DNA of 60,023 nucleotides from Rhizophagus sp. LPA8_4_AMF (GCA_021464525.1 JADRCO010000062.1:1-60023); one strand, 5' to 3'. Shown: positions 1 through 12,182, counted from the stretch's first letter. Notes: generated by a model from the sequence alone, not told the origin. Program-made: numbers and translations.

Positions 1-246
1 CTAAATTATAAATTATGAAACATAAATGTCTCTTTCCAAAAATAAATGAGAAGAGATTGATTATCCGTCGGATGTCGGATTGGAACTCTACAAGGGTTAA
101 CTGTACATTATATAATATAATAAATTGTAACGTATTAAATAATGTGATCTATACCTAGATTATATATAAGTATTATTATAAATATATGATAAATATTCCA
201 TTATATGATATACTGAATAATTCATTATTCTGAATAATTTATTATA

Positions 247-392
247 GTATTAGGGAGCTTACACATATTATATAATTATTAAAGGGGAGATAATTAAAAT
301 CTTACATTACACTTAATAAAGTCATATGATTTATAAATATTATATTTGATATTAAACTGAATATTACGTGATATGTGTAAGTCCCTTAATAC
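247..392. mobile_element. MITE-like inverted-repeat element with TA flanks
   Basis: Two near-identical arms of about 24 bases face each other at 245-268 and 371-394; both begin TAGTATTA and contain CTTACACATAT. The outermost TA on each side fits a TA target duplication, leaving a 146-bp AT-rich element without coding capacity. A TA target and short terminal repeats are typical of non-autonomous Tc1/mariner-type elements, but the superfamily is inferred. Confidence 0.6.
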
Positions 393-439
393 TAAATATT
401 TTTATAATGAAGGTCTGATTGGTCAGAACACTGACTTCA

Positions 440-840
440 TTATAAAGCAAGTAGACTGTAATTATAATTTAAACTGAATTTACACATAAGAATAACAATT
501 TTTCTCCATAATAATTTTAACAATATTGTTAACAATTTCTTTATTATTTTTTTTAAAGTCTGTAGTAGATAAAATGCATTTAACTTTAAGCCCACTATTT
601 TTATTTCATAGAAACAGTCATGATCATTGATATGTATCTTTTCAGTAATAATTTGTTTTAACTCATCAAGTTTTATTATTGATAAATTGTCATTTTGTTT
701 TAAAGATTTTTGATTTTTATTATTATTAGATATTTGTTCATGACAGTAAGAACATACTTTTTTTAACTCTTCTTTTTTACTAAAAAAAAATTTGCTATTT
801 TGCTTTGAGAACAATGGCTACAAGTATATATTTCTTTCAT
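440..840 (-). pseudogene. Frameshifted repeat-associated zinc-ribbon-like ORF
   Basis: On the minus strand a reading frame starts at 840 (MKEIYTCSHCSQSK) and runs into an A-run at about 781-790, where the frame must change to continue as KKVCSYCHEQ and on to about residue 65. Two CxxC pairs (CSHC and CSYC) suggest a small zinc ribbon. From memory, similar short CxxC reading frames are scattered in Rhizophagus genomes next to repeats. The frame break in the homopolymer, the lack of a conserved enzyme domain and the repeat-rich surroundings point to a decayed copy. A sequencing error in the A-run cannot be excluded. The function is unknown. Confidence 0.5.
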
Positions 841-1041
841 TATTAAAATAAAGAAAAGATGAAAATTTTTGTGAATCAAATATATTGGTAGTATTTTTAT
901 TGTAGTCATAAATAAAAAAAAAATAAAGATTATCTTAATTTTTATCAGCAAGTTTTTAATAAATAGGGGGATATTTTTGATTGGAGAATTTGTTTTATAG
1001 TACAATTAAAATATCATATAACTGTAACTTTTGGTTACAGG

Positions 1042-1188
1042 CAGTGATGTGCATTTTATACTTCCAATAGTTAAAAATTTGATTGGAAGCTTCCAATCCA
1101 AATGATTTTATTAGAAAATTATGCTTTCAAACTTTCCAATGGTACTTCCAATAGTGCTTCGTTCCAATCTTCTAAATGCACATCACTG
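1042..1188. mobile_element. hAT-like MITE
   Basis: Perfect 15-bp terminal inverted repeats, CAGTGATGTGCATTT at 1042-1056 and its complement ending at 1188. The 8 bases outside each end (GTTACAGG left, GTCACAGA right) agree at 6 of 8 positions, which fits a decayed 8-bp target duplication. Both the CAG..G-type end and the 8-bp duplication are hallmarks of hAT elements. The 147-bp interior repeats the motif CTTCCAAT and has no ORF. Confidence 0.72.
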
Positions 1189-1263
1189 GTCACAGATATA
1201 ATAGTTAAAATTATCAAAATTCATTTATTATAATTAATAATGGAATAATTCTGGGTCTCTGCT

Positions 1264-1447
1264 CAGGGCTGAAAATAGAATTCAAAATTTACTGGCCAAA
1301 GATCTGAAAAAGAAATATTTTACCAGATTTTTCTGGATTTTACCAGATATATATATGAAATTTGCCAGAATATAGAAAATTTTATCAGATTTTTCTCAAA
1401 AATTCCAGATTTTGCCAGAATTTTATCATCTATTTTCAGCCCTATGA
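1264..1447. mobile_element. Second hAT-like MITE
   Basis: Arms AGGGCTGAAAATAGA near 1265-1279 and its complement ending near 1443 face each other. CTCTGCT lies directly outside on both sides (1257-1263 and 1449-1455), a likely 7-8-bp target duplication. The interior is built from repeated CCAGATTTT and GCCAGAAT motifs with no ORF. The exact right end is uncertain by about 4 bases. It lies 75 bp from the previous element. Confidence 0.62.
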
Positions 1448-1552
1448 CTCTGCTTACCGGTTTGTTCTACATTTTACTGTATATAACATTTAGTTAGCTA
1501 GGTTCACTAATCGATTATAGCATATAAAATGTCTGTTCTACTGCAGGTATAC

Positions 1553-2575
1553 CTAAACCAATCTTTGCTTTATCATCTTGAGAAATAATAACCACTCACA
1601 TAGCAAATAGTGAAGAAAACTGCTTTGTACATTTAACAGATGCGAGCAATAGTGTCTATCAGGATGATCTCTTGTATCTGTGTGTGAAACTCTAGCTACT
1701 GCAACCCATGCTGGATGATGATGTGCCTTTGTGGTAATTGAATTGGATTGGTGAGGCAACAGGTAATTATTTAGTGTTGTTTTTACCATGTAAGCATCAT
1801 AGTTTTCCTCAAGATTCTTACGTAGATTTTTAATTATCTGGACTTTAACTACTTCTTTCCTTCTTTTTTCATCAGCTGTTCTAAACTCGATCGAATCATG
1901 GATATGATTGTGTAAATTTGGATGTTCAAAAAGAAGTGAAGGTCGACCAGATTTATCATATTGTATCACCTCCTGATTTTTGACAAGTATTTTTCTTTTT
2001 TTTTTCTCTGCATTTTTGAGTGTAACTTGCATTCTTTTGTAGCTTAATGATTTTCTCTCTGTTAGATTTGATTACAGCTTGAAGACCCTCTATTTTTATG
2101 TACATATTGTGTCAGAGTTGAGGATCAGATATAAAATTGTAGATTTGTTCAAATTTAGTAAATTTTTTGTCAGCTACTGTTATTTAATTTGTTGTATTTT
2201 TTTGAGCTGATGCATTGATGGGGATTTCTTGTGCAGGATCTACTGAATGAATTATAGGAGGTGTAAAAGTCGGAATTGGATTTTCTCTAGGTATAGGATC
2301 TTTTGGTCTTAAAGTTTGTATATTATATAGATTAAATGGCGTAGCAAGGTAAATTCTAATTATATCATCAATTTCTACTTCGCTCTTAAATTTAATCTTG
2401 TTCTATTCTTATGCAGATTCGTAACAAACTTTAGCACGGTCAGGAGTACCATTTTCTGTCTTAACCATAATGCTGTATACGTAAGCGTTTGTGAAATTCT
2501 GATATTTGTTTGCTGGTGACTTATAGATTGGTTTTTTGTTAAACTTAAGGATAATAAAAAAGTTTGCCGACTCAT
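1553..2575 (-). pseudogene. Decayed transposon-associated protein gene
   Basis: Read on the minus strand, an N-terminal piece (MSRQTFLLSL, from 2575) is followed across frame changes and stops by a proline-rich middle (RPKDPIPRENPIP, about 2270-2310) and by an open piece at 2032-1553 with GRPSLLFEHPNLHNHIHDS and HHHPAWVAVARVSHTDTRDH. From memory, this C-terminal stretch is a common motif in multicopy Rhizophagus repeat proteins; I do not know its enzymatic class. The gene is broken by several frameshifts and truncated, so it should be non-functional. A CDS model limited to 1553-2032 would describe only a fragment. Confidence 0.6.
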
Positions 2576-3120
2576 TTTACACTAATATGCATTTTTTTAT
2601 AAAAAGAGTCTTTAGAGTCTTTAGCAAACCGAAGGTATAAAAAATTAAACGTGATGTAAAACTCTTTTTTTTAAACGTGAAAGATTATCTTCTTTCCACA
2701 GTAATGTGCATTGTCATAGGTGCAGCATAATTTCATGACATCTTTGAGATGATTGATATATTTTATAATACATAACACATTTATCTTTTAAACATTGATT
2801 TTTGAAACAGGAAAAAGGATTTTAGAACACTTGAAAATTATAAACACTTAAAAATATTAAAACATTTTAATATTTTTATAATAAACAATTTTTAATTTTA
2901 TTAATTTGACTTTTTGTATACATTTCAAAGAAATAAAAAAAAAACTATAAAATTTAAAAATTCTCAACAAAATTTCTTTTAAACGATTTATGAGTATATG
3001 AATTCTATAAAAGGAAAGATTTTTATACACGAGATCAGAATATCTTACCTAGGGGGGTAGGAGCTTATAGTAAAATTATATTGTGTAATAAATGTCACTT
3101 CCCTTATTGATAGAGCTTAA

Positions 3121-3944
3121 CTAGGACCTCGAATAATACATATATAGGTCAGTTGAAAATTTTAAAATTTACTAAGGTCAATAAGCAAATTATTTTCATG
3201 TCTGCTAAGCAAGCTTTTATCTGACTTAATAAAAATTTATCCTGCTAAGTAATTTCATTTATGACTTATATAAATATAATAAAAAAAAAATGTAAAAAAG
3301 TTACTAAGTAAAATAAAGGCAAAATTAATCATTTATTCCAGAAATTATATTCTAAAATTAACTTTTCTTCAAAAAATAAAAAAAACTAATATTTCCCATC
3401 TTCCTCTCCCAATTACCTACCCTTTTGAATTTTGCTTTATTTTATAATTTTTAAAGTTACGCAATCCTGTTTATATAAAAAAGGGGGTTTTTTATTTTAC
3501 GTATCTGTGTAATGAAATTTTACGTGTTTGTGTAATAAATTATTTTTAAATTTTATTGATTACGTGTTTGTGTAATCAAATTTTACGTGTTCGTATAATA
3601 GATTATTTTTAAATTTTATTAAATTTTACGTGTTTGTGTAATGAAATTTTACAAGTTCATATAATAAATTATTTTTAGATTTTATTCAATTTTACGTGTT
3701 TGTGTAATGAAATTTTATGTATTTTAAAATTGATATATATTATCTATATTTCAAATTAGGCTTTTGCTATGCAAATTTACTACTGAGTTTAATTAATTTT
3801 GTATTTTACTACGCAAATACAAATCTGGCATTTTTAGAATTAAGCTTTTAAATAAGCAAATAAAAATCTGAGATAAGGAAAAATTTTATATGTTGGTTAA
3901 GCAAACTTATAACTAACATATTTATATATTATTTGGGATCCTGC
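3121..3944. mobile_element. TTAA-flanked element with imperfect inverted ends
   Basis: TTAA occurs at 3117-3120 and 3945-3948. Reading inwards from each TTAA, about 22 of 29 bases agree (left TTAACTAGGACCTCGAATAA, right complement TTAAGCAGGATCCCAAATAA). A TTAA target site is used by piggyBac- and Kolobok-type elements; which of these is not resolved. The 824-bp interior has no ORF but carries repeated TAAGCAA motifs and the 63-66-bp tandem repeat listed separately. It is probably non-autonomous. Confidence 0.5.
3498..3720 (+). repeat. 63-66-bp imperfect tandem repeat
   Basis: The phrase TACGTGTTTGTGTAAT, or a close variant, starts units at 3498, 3561, 3627 and 3693, giving periods of 63, 66 and 66. 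Each full unit carries the phrase twice, separated by AAATTT, followed by an ATTATTTTTAAATTTTATT spacer. It lies inside the TTAA-flanked element. Confidence 0.8.
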
Positions 3945-4476
3945 TTAACCAAAATTATTTTGCTTAAGTCTTAATAATACAGTAAAGTTCATTTATCTGT
4001 AAAATAAATGTTAAAAAAAACTAAAAGTCAAAGTTTGCTACTAAACTATGTTAGTAGAAAGGTAAAAAGAAAACAAATAAATAAAAAGGTATACTATATT
4101 ATACAAATAAAACGCTGTCCAACTGGCAATCATGCCGATTGGAGTATATTTATCAATCCATAGCCAATCCGATATTATAATAAGATATAATATTAAGCAA
4201 CCGGTATTTATCATATATTAAATGAAATTGAAACAAATCTTATTGGTGTTTATTGTCAAAATCGAAATTACTGATTGGTATTTATTTGTACTAAGATTTT
4301 TTTAACAAGTTTATTTGAGATTATTTGGCAATTTAAGGTACTGTAAAACAAGTAGTGAATAGTTACCTATTGATGTTTATTGCTAAATATTATGTTGGTT
4401 GTCAATCCAATTTAATAAACTTTTTACAAAATAAATGAAAAGATTTAACGATTTTGTATAATTTATTATAATAATA

Positions 4477-7400
4477 TTACATGTTAAATTTTCTTCCTAT
4501 AGGAAGAACAGCCATATAATCTACTGGATTTCTTTTTCTGATTTTATATCTACTTGATATAAATCGACCAAGTATATTGTGTACTGGAATTATGCAGTCT
4601 CTATCGATTTCAAAAAAATTATTTGTTCAGATTTTCACATTACAGCCTTCAATATTATCATTAACTTGAAAATGAAATCTCGTCTGATGATTTGGAGCTG
4701 GTATAAACCATTTTATGAAAGCCAAATTATGCATCACCTTTTTTTCCTTCCCTATCTTCAATTCATGTTCAAAGTAATACTGAATTTGGCCTGGGTATAT
4801 TTCTATTAAATCATTTTTTTGCACGAATTTTGCAAGAATAAACAAATTTTTTAAGTATCGGGATGTATTTATCGATCCAAATATTTCTGCTCTGATTTGA
4901 ATGCGTCTGAATTGATTTACTTGAACCCAGACAATGACTGGTTTATTATTGTTCTTCATAGATCCAGCTATAGTAAACAAATTCTAAGTTATAAGCATTA
5001 TTATAGTAATCTACCAAAAGTTCATATATTTCGTTTAGTAAATTTACTAATTTATTTCTTGGAGCTATCATTTCTCCAGAAAACTGTTCACTACCGATTA
5101 CAGTATCTTCAACTTCTAAATTGTAAATTAGCATAAACCGGTGTAATTCATCATATTGAAAGTTGTCATATGCCGCTAAACTTCCAGTTGTTGGCCAAGG
5201 TTTTATTAATTCTAATCCTTTAGTAAACTTTGTGTTATTTGAATGACAGGATATTAGTTTATCTAACCGCCAGTTTTGCATAATAATGCGTAATAATTCC
5301 GGTTTGATTTGACAATGCGAATTTGGAAGGGAACCTTATTTTTAAAATATGGTTAGGACTAGGGATTAAATTTATTATTTGACAATAAATAAATTACCTA
5401 ATATTCCGTTCATTTGTTCAAAGGAATAACATCAGAACGAATATACTGGGCCGTAATCTTGGCAATACTCTGATAAGTGAAGAAACAAGTAAACATTTGG
5501 TGTTACTATTTTTAGATCATAATTGTCTTCTATTAGGCGAGCAACCTTTAATAATCGGTTGTGAGCTTCACTTAATTTTTCTCCATCGATAATTTGAGAT
5601 ACCAATGAATAGCATGCCCTGACGAAATTAGCCAAAATTTTCTGATCAACACCATCTAAAAGATCCCACATGATCGGAGTGGTATAAATCATAATAAATG
5701 ATTTCCACTGATCGGCTGTGAAGCTAGAAAACCTTCTCCAGTGGAAATCTTACATGGAATACGACTTAGGTCGGCAGGTGGTCTGATCATTTTTACACGA
5801 ATTTCCATTAGTTCAAGGTCAGATTTAGTAATTTTTTTCTTATCAATCCAGATTCTTTTTACGATTCAATAAGAAAGCTCGAAGAATAAATTATGCATTA
5901 GATTGACGACTAAGAATCTAATCGGATCAAAGTAGGGCAGACGTAATAATTCTGACCAATGAACATGACATAGTCCTTCTAAGCTTCTTTTGTTTTTTGA
6001 TGCTTTTAAGCGATAGTATTATGTAAATATTCCTGTGGGTCTTTTGTTCTAAACCAATTGGCCATATCATCGAACCCTCTGAAATTTTGTTTCTGAATAC
6101 TATCAATACCACTTGCTCTTTTGCAGCATCTATGGCATCTGACTAACACAGATATATGTTTACACAGTTTTCTCGCAGCTGGTATATCGCATGAACAACA
6201 TATAACTGCTTGTCAGATTTTTTACCACTTGGATATTTATCAGTTGGTGACAAATAAAACCATTTCACAGTTCTAATAATTCGTCTACTACTGGCGCAAG
6301 ATAATAATTGATTTGATGCAATTTTATCTCATGCAGTCCTGGTAATAGACCTGATGCTAATATATTTTCCTTTTTAAATCTTGCTTCACAGGTAAGTTGC
6401 AAATAACACCATATATTACGCCACAACTATATATCGATGAACTGAAAGGCTGGAACCAGTCTAGGTTGATCATAATTCCTAGATTTGATTCTGCCGTTTC
6501 AGGTGTAAAAAATTTTGGAGGATCTGGAACATCTAATCGTAATAAAAAATTCTTCCATATCTCACCATCGTAAATATCTGATATGCAATTCACATTATCT
6601 AATTAATCCATTTGTTTAAAAGTTGCTCAAACTCTGGTTTTTGGTACATCATAGATAGTTGTGACTTAAGATATGATAATGGATACAACATCTTTGGATG
6701 CCAATTGTATCCATTATTTACTGGAACCTTCATAAATAATTCGGATCTATAGCGTTCATGATATTTTTGCATTGGATGTTTTGGGAATTTAATGTGAGTA
6801 CATTTAAATCCTGAAAATTCACTATCGTTTGAATTTGCTGGAATTATTGATGCAATGTTATACAGTTTATTACAATTGGTATAAATGGCGAAGGTTTTTG
6901 ATTTTTTCTTTATGTCTAATACCTTTCTTACCTTAGAGGAAATTTTTTAAATCGATGTGAATTAGCATCTTCTAAAATAAGGCTAAAGAATCCAATCAAC
7001 ATATTGATTGCAACATCAGATTGCCTGAATCTTTCTTGAAATTTAAAGATCTAAAGGAGAATCTATAAATCGTTCACGTCCATATTCATATTATCCTGAT
7101 TTAAATCATAATCATAATTAGAAGTAGGTGCAGTAAACATTCCATCATCATCTAAGAACTGTTCATCATCTTCATTATATTTCACATCATCATGTCGGGA
7201 ACCTTCTTCATCACCAGATGAATCAGCTTGTTGTTCTGGTTCTTCATCTGGAATAATGGTAGTTTTACGAAATTAAAATCGATTATATCTTACTCACTTT
7301 TTTCTAATAATAACCGACTTTTCATATTGATTTTGATCTTCAATTATTATAGCATCATTTTCACAAAGATCTTAAGAAGGTTTGATATCATCAAAATCAT

Positions 7401-7617
7401 CATTTGGTTGAATTTTAACTGAAGAAGATTCAGGATGATTCTTTGGGTTTGATGCCAAATTTTTTCTTTTACTTTTACTTCTGCTTTCCATCATTTTAGT
7501 AACTGAATTTTCAATCTGATTTTTCTTATTTACATGAATACTTCTAGTCCTTGAATCAATAATTTTACCATTACATAATTTGCAAGGACATAGTACCTTT
7601 AGACGAACTTTGTACAT
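4477..7617 (-). pseudogene. Decayed tnp2-like (CACTA-type) transposase gene
   Basis: The minus strand reads in order: an N-terminal segment with a CPCKLCNG cysteine motif (from 7617), an acidic and charged linker, several broken middle pieces (6593-6357, 6112-5927), DLLDGVDQKILANFVRACYS (about 5690-5630), MQNWRLDKLISCHSN (from 5281), IYPGQIQYYFEHELKIG (about 4800-4750) and an end VLPIGRKFNM stopping at 4477. From memory, this order matches multicopy Rhizophagus proteins with a tnp2/Transposase_21-like core. At least five frameshifts or stops interrupt it, including one near 4960 where two frames overlap, so no intact product can be made. It is head-to-head with the plus-strand gene from 8147, as expected for two-gene CACTA-type elements. 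The family is inferred from recalled motifs, not searched. Confidence 0.65.
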
Positions 7618-8146
7618 CTTTTAGCTTCCGATTTTTGTTGATTGGACATATTTTGAGAAAATAATAGCCGATTGTAGAATATTATAAGATTCAATTATAT
7701 AAAATTTATACTATTGCTGTTAATTGTTCTAATTATTTGTATTTATGTCATTTGATAATATTAACAATTATACACTTCAAGATTATATGACTAAAATGGA
7801 TCGTTAATATATCCTAGAACTTCATATAATAGATAATATATCGTCACGTGCCAGCAGATGGATATTTTTGTGTTACTTTTGCGTAGGTATATATAGTCCT
7901 TCATTACACTTTGTATGAATAAGAATTTTTTTTTGTTAATATGGTAAATAGGATTATTTTTATACAAAAGTATATATGTAAGCTTATTTTAAGTTTATTA
8001 TATAAATTAAATTTAACTAATAAACTCATGAACGATATTTCACGTTAAAAAGTATCTTTTCTGATATGCTTTTTGAAAGATATAAAAAGACCGACTTTTA
8101 GACTGATCAAAAAAAAGTTAGTTACAACCTTACAATTTATCTATTT
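7618..8146. promoter_or_regulatory. Shared intergenic region of the two-gene element
   Basis: This 529-bp gap separates the two divergent broken genes and would have been their common promoter. A TATATATAG run lies near 7890 and a CACGTG palindrome near 7846. No ORF or repeat is seen. Confidence 0.35.
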
Positions 8147-9915
8147 ATGATACATAAATATAGTAAGAATAATTCTTCTCATTCTAGATATGGTCAGGAC
8201 AGGTCTCGATCAAGGTCAAGAACTTATCATAGAAAGTTAAAAAATTATAGAAATTATAGTAGAGATAGTAATGGACAGTCAAGTTCAAGTAGTTATGATG
8301 ATCATAGTAGAAATAGAAATAGACGGTCAAGAAGTTTCAAATACAATCAGCAAGTTAAGTCATAATAAATTAATAATATTGTTTATTCAACTTATTATCC
8401 TATAATTTATTATCATATAATTAACTCAATTAAAATTCATACATAGGTCTTTGTCATCTGATTATGAACCATCTGATAGTGAATCGGTTAGAAAATATTA
8501 TAATAATTTTTCGATTACATACATATTCATATTGTATTTTTATACATTGACATCTATTTCAGATCAACTCACTTCACTTTTACAAGATGATAGTATTAAG
8601 GGACTTTTTGAAGAATTTATGAAAAGCAAATTAAATGAGCCATCAAATATAAATCGTGAGTTGAAATATCAATCGATAAGTGATCAATTTCAAGCACCAA
8701 GCCAATTCCAAATAAAAATCTTTCAGATCAATCTAGAACTCAGGAGGATCGGGGTTGTACTAGAAGCCAATCCAGAATTCAGGAAGATCAGGGTTGTACT
8801 AGAAGCCAATCCAGAACTCAGGTGGATCAAGGTCATACTAGAAGCCAATTCAGAATTCAGGTAGATCGGGGTTATACTAGAAGCCAATCCAGAATTCAGG
8901 TGAATTGTGATCATACTAGAATCAAACTAGCTATTAGAAGTCAAACTCAAAGATATGCAGCTCAAAATCATTTTCTAAGAAGAAATCAGTCTCAAAGAGA
9001 AGCAGCTTGAGATTGTTTTTTAAGAAGAATTTGAAGCTGCACTCAATCAACTTCAAGTTCTAATTCAAGTCAAAGTGGTCCTAAATATATACATATCAAT
9101 GATATGCTACAGGATCTTCAAAATGCTGTAAGGGTAAGTAATTTTTGGTTATTTCAGTTTACTAAATATATATACATATTAACGAAATATTAAATATTTT
9201 ACAATTAGCGTCAAATTTTTTGGATCGTCAAAAGAATTCCAACTGAAGAACAATTGAAGTTAGATATAATGTTCGATTCTCAGCAAAATCTTGTAAATAA
9301 TACAATAGTTTTGACCATCATAAAGTCTTTGGATCTGGATATGTATCCAGTTTCTGAGGCTATTATTTATGATATGATTTATAATCGACATAAACATCAA
9401 CGTGAAAAATATTTAAAAAAGCAGAAAGAAACTTCTTTCCAAGATGAATAAGCCAAAAGAAAATATATGAATAGTAGAAGAAATGATGTAAGTAATATAA
9501 GTGAACAAATTCTTTTATTTATTTACTAATTATACTTAATTCCATTTATATACTACAATTATAGAAGCGAATAAATAGAGCAAATGTGATCGACTATTTG
9601 AAAGAAATTGATGATCTATTGATTAAAATGTTCAAGAATCATGAACTTTTACTAATTAAGAGTAATTTGTCATATCATTCTTCAGAAAGCTCAGAGATGG
9701 ACAACAAAACCTCTTGTCAAAGGAAGATTATTATAAGTAACTTAAAATGGCACTCATCTACTGTAAGATTATTGATTAATATTATTATTCTATTAAGAAC
9801 TTTAATTAATATAAACCATATTTCATTTTTCGCTCTATAGCTTCGATATCTTTTACATGATTATATTGATCGCATATTTTCTGAGTCATTTAAAGTTTTA
9901 AAGAAGCGAACTTAA
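8147..9915 (+). pseudogene. Element partner gene, Ser/Arg-rich N-terminus, broken
   Basis: The plus strand reads MIHKYSKNNSSHSRYGQD at 8147 with an SRSRSRTYHRK stretch, then SSDYEPSDSESVRKYY (8451 on), a 13-residue tandem repeat (8735-8929), then after a likely intron (about 9133-9208) IVKRIPTEEQLKLDIMFD and the run to SFQDE (9451). More in-frame pieces follow after introns: DYLKEIDDLLIKMFKNHELL (about 9590-9650) and RYLLHDYIDRIFSESFKVLK ending with a stop near 9915. From memory this is the usual companion of the tnp2-like gene in Rhizophagus repeats; the C-terminal half is normally longer. Frame changes near 8930-9040 and the early stop suggest decay. It may bind DNA or RNA (basic Ser/Arg region), but no function is demonstrated. 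Confidence 0.5.
8735..8929 (+). repeat. 39-bp tandem repeat, five copies
   Basis: Units start at 8735, 8774, 8813, 8852 and 8891, exactly 39 bases apart. In one frame they encode RIQVDRGYTRSQS-like 13-residue units. Divergence between copies is about 10-20 percent. The repeat lies within the broken partner gene. Confidence 0.85.
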
Positions 9916-10777
9916 ATTCATGATAGCATCAATTGTATGATAAGGAGCAGTCGAAGCCATTTCAAGTACTGAATTGAATTATTAGTGGCTATGCCAGTTC
10001 CTTAAAGATGGCTGTACAAAAAGCTTGCATGAAGCAATCTTCAAATACTCTTCCTGCAAGAGTATAGATGTAGAATAGTATAATTATGCTTACTTAATAT
10101 ATATTTATAAAATTTATACATTAGTTTTTTGCTTTATTTCACTGCTTATTTTAATTTGCAAATAAATAAAATATGTAATTTTAAATTTCAAATTTTATTA
10201 AATCAGCATTTTATTTTACAATATAATTATCTATTTGAAATAATCGAATATTTTGACTTGTATTTAATTTTTAATAAGATGAATAAACATTTTAAAACCA
10301 GAATTTCTGATTGCTAAATATTTAATGTACAAGATCTATCAGAATTTCTAATTAAATCTAATTTAACAATCTGTAGTATTCCGATTACAATTTATTTTTT
10401 AATAATATTACCATCAATACAATTCAATTTTCAGTGATCGGCATGCCTAATGCGACCAATAGTCCAGACGATTGTGTTCTTATTGCAATCAGCATCCAGC
10501 CACAATCGGCAATGCAGGATGTGGTACAATATTCTCCATCCGGCATCCTATTGGATTACAATAAGAATGCCTATTATTAGTAGCTAGATGTATGCCTATT
10601 TGGTAGCGTCAGACCGGTGTTAAGGCTTAAAGTGTATTTATTAGAAAGAAAATAAATGAAAAATAAAATTTTTAGCAAAAATAATTAGTAAAAAAATGGT
10701 TGAAAATGTGACCGGAAGGAGTTTTCCTTCTTACAATTCAGAGATTAATTTAAAATTAAGAAATAATGTATTCATCA

Positions 10778-10905
10778 CACCCTGCGCTACAATTTATATA
10801 TATTTTTATGTTTATTATTTGCCATTTTAAGGGGGTGCAGTGTATAAACTAAAGATCGATATAAATAATTTACAAAAATGGAAGGATGCGTTGCAACGCA
10901 GGGTG
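10778..10905. repeat. Short inverted repeat, MITE-like
   Basis: CACCCTGCGCTACAA at 10778-10792 faces its imperfect complement TTGCAACGCAGGGTG at 10891-10905 (13 of 15 bases). ATTCA occurs a few bases outside each arm. This could be a 128-bp non-autonomous element, or chance in part. Confidence 0.4.
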
Positions 10906-12000
10906 CGGTAAATAAATTCACTCTAAAATTAATTCATTAAAAATGAATTTTATTTAAATTTTTATTAAAATATAAGATTTTGGTAAAATTTATCTTTAGT
11001 GAATTAATTTTATCTTAATTTATATGTAATAGGTTAAATTTTTTAAATAAATTTTCCAATACTTTATAGTGAAATTCACTTAATTTATATAATGTGTAAA
11101 CTAATTTTTAGACATTTTTATTCTATGTTATATTAAAAAATTGTAAAAATTTTATTTTTTAGATTTTTTTTTTTTGGTTTTTTTAAACTGAAAAAATTCA
11201 AATTTTAATATAATAAATAATAAGATAAAGTATTATCTGGTTATTTGTGTAATTATAAAATATATAAAATTAAGAAAATTGCTAAAGCTCTGATGTACTT
11301 TTGGACTTTTGGCCAGAATTAAAATCTAATAGGTAAAACACTGGCCGGCATTACATAAATTCACCACTGGTGACCGATACTCTAAAATTAATTATTGAAA
11401 ATTATAAATTTATATATACTATTTATTTATTTTATGTTAAACAGGAGGAGTACAAAAGTAAAAAAAAATTAAAAATTCTATAAAGAACTAAAACACATTT
11501 AACTATAGACACCTTCATCAAGTTATGAACTAGATCCTTGCTTATTTTTTAGGGAAAACGAACCCACTACAGGACCACCCAACCGAGGCCCGGCATTTAT
11601 ATATACTATTTAAGATTTAAATTATACTTGTAGCCGAAACCTTTTCACGTGAGTTTCGGCCAAATTTTCAAATTTAATTTAAGCAAAAATCATGATAAAA
11701 AAATCAACTGTTAATCTATATCGAGAATAGGCAACATATTGAAATTTTTTTTTTTAGGACTTTGTTTTGACATTTGTGGGGTTTTATTTGATTTAGACCG
11801 TAGTAAATTAATACAAAACTCGATGCAAAGTTGTACCGATTGCTTAGTTTATTTCTTAATGCATGCTGCATAGTGCGCTGCGCATTTGCATTGCATTATT
11901 GCATTTAAGTTAAATAAGTGGATTTTCATTGGCTGGACCAAGTTTGGCTGTTAGGGAATGTTTTGTATTACAAACAAAGGAAAATAACATATTAATATTA

Positions 12001-12008
12001 TGACGTCA
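12001..12008. promoter_or_regulatory. CRE-type palindrome TGACGTCA
   Basis: A perfect TGACGTCA lies 175 bp upstream of the start of the R3HCC1L-like gene. This is the consensus site of ATF/CREB-type bZIP factors in fungi. Binding is not shown. Confidence 0.35.
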
Positions 12009-12182
12009 TTGATTTTTGAAGCATGTGAGTGGACAATGAAAAGGATATTTGTTACAATTTTCCAAATTCAACAAAATTCACATCGGCTTCTTGGTCGAAA
12101 CTCAACCAAAAGTTCACCAAAAAAATAGGTTAACATCCCTCCCAAAGTAGACTTTCTTTAATTTCTACTACTTATTCGATTC

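Larger units (their letters stand above)
9916..12182. other. Non-coding AT-rich gap
   Basis: No convincing gene is seen. It contains an inverted repeat at 10778-10905 and short copies of CTCTAAAATTAATT near 10919 and 11390. CATGCCGAT-type motifs near 4131 and their complements at 10437-10445 and 10503-10514 might mark the ends of the large two-gene element, but this is weak. The last 200 bases hold the promoter of the next gene. Confidence 0.5.

Noticed and set aside
4131..10514. CATGCCGAT motifs as proven terminal repeats of the large element
   Set aside because: Only 9-11 bases match and no flanking target duplication was found; mentioned only as a possibility.
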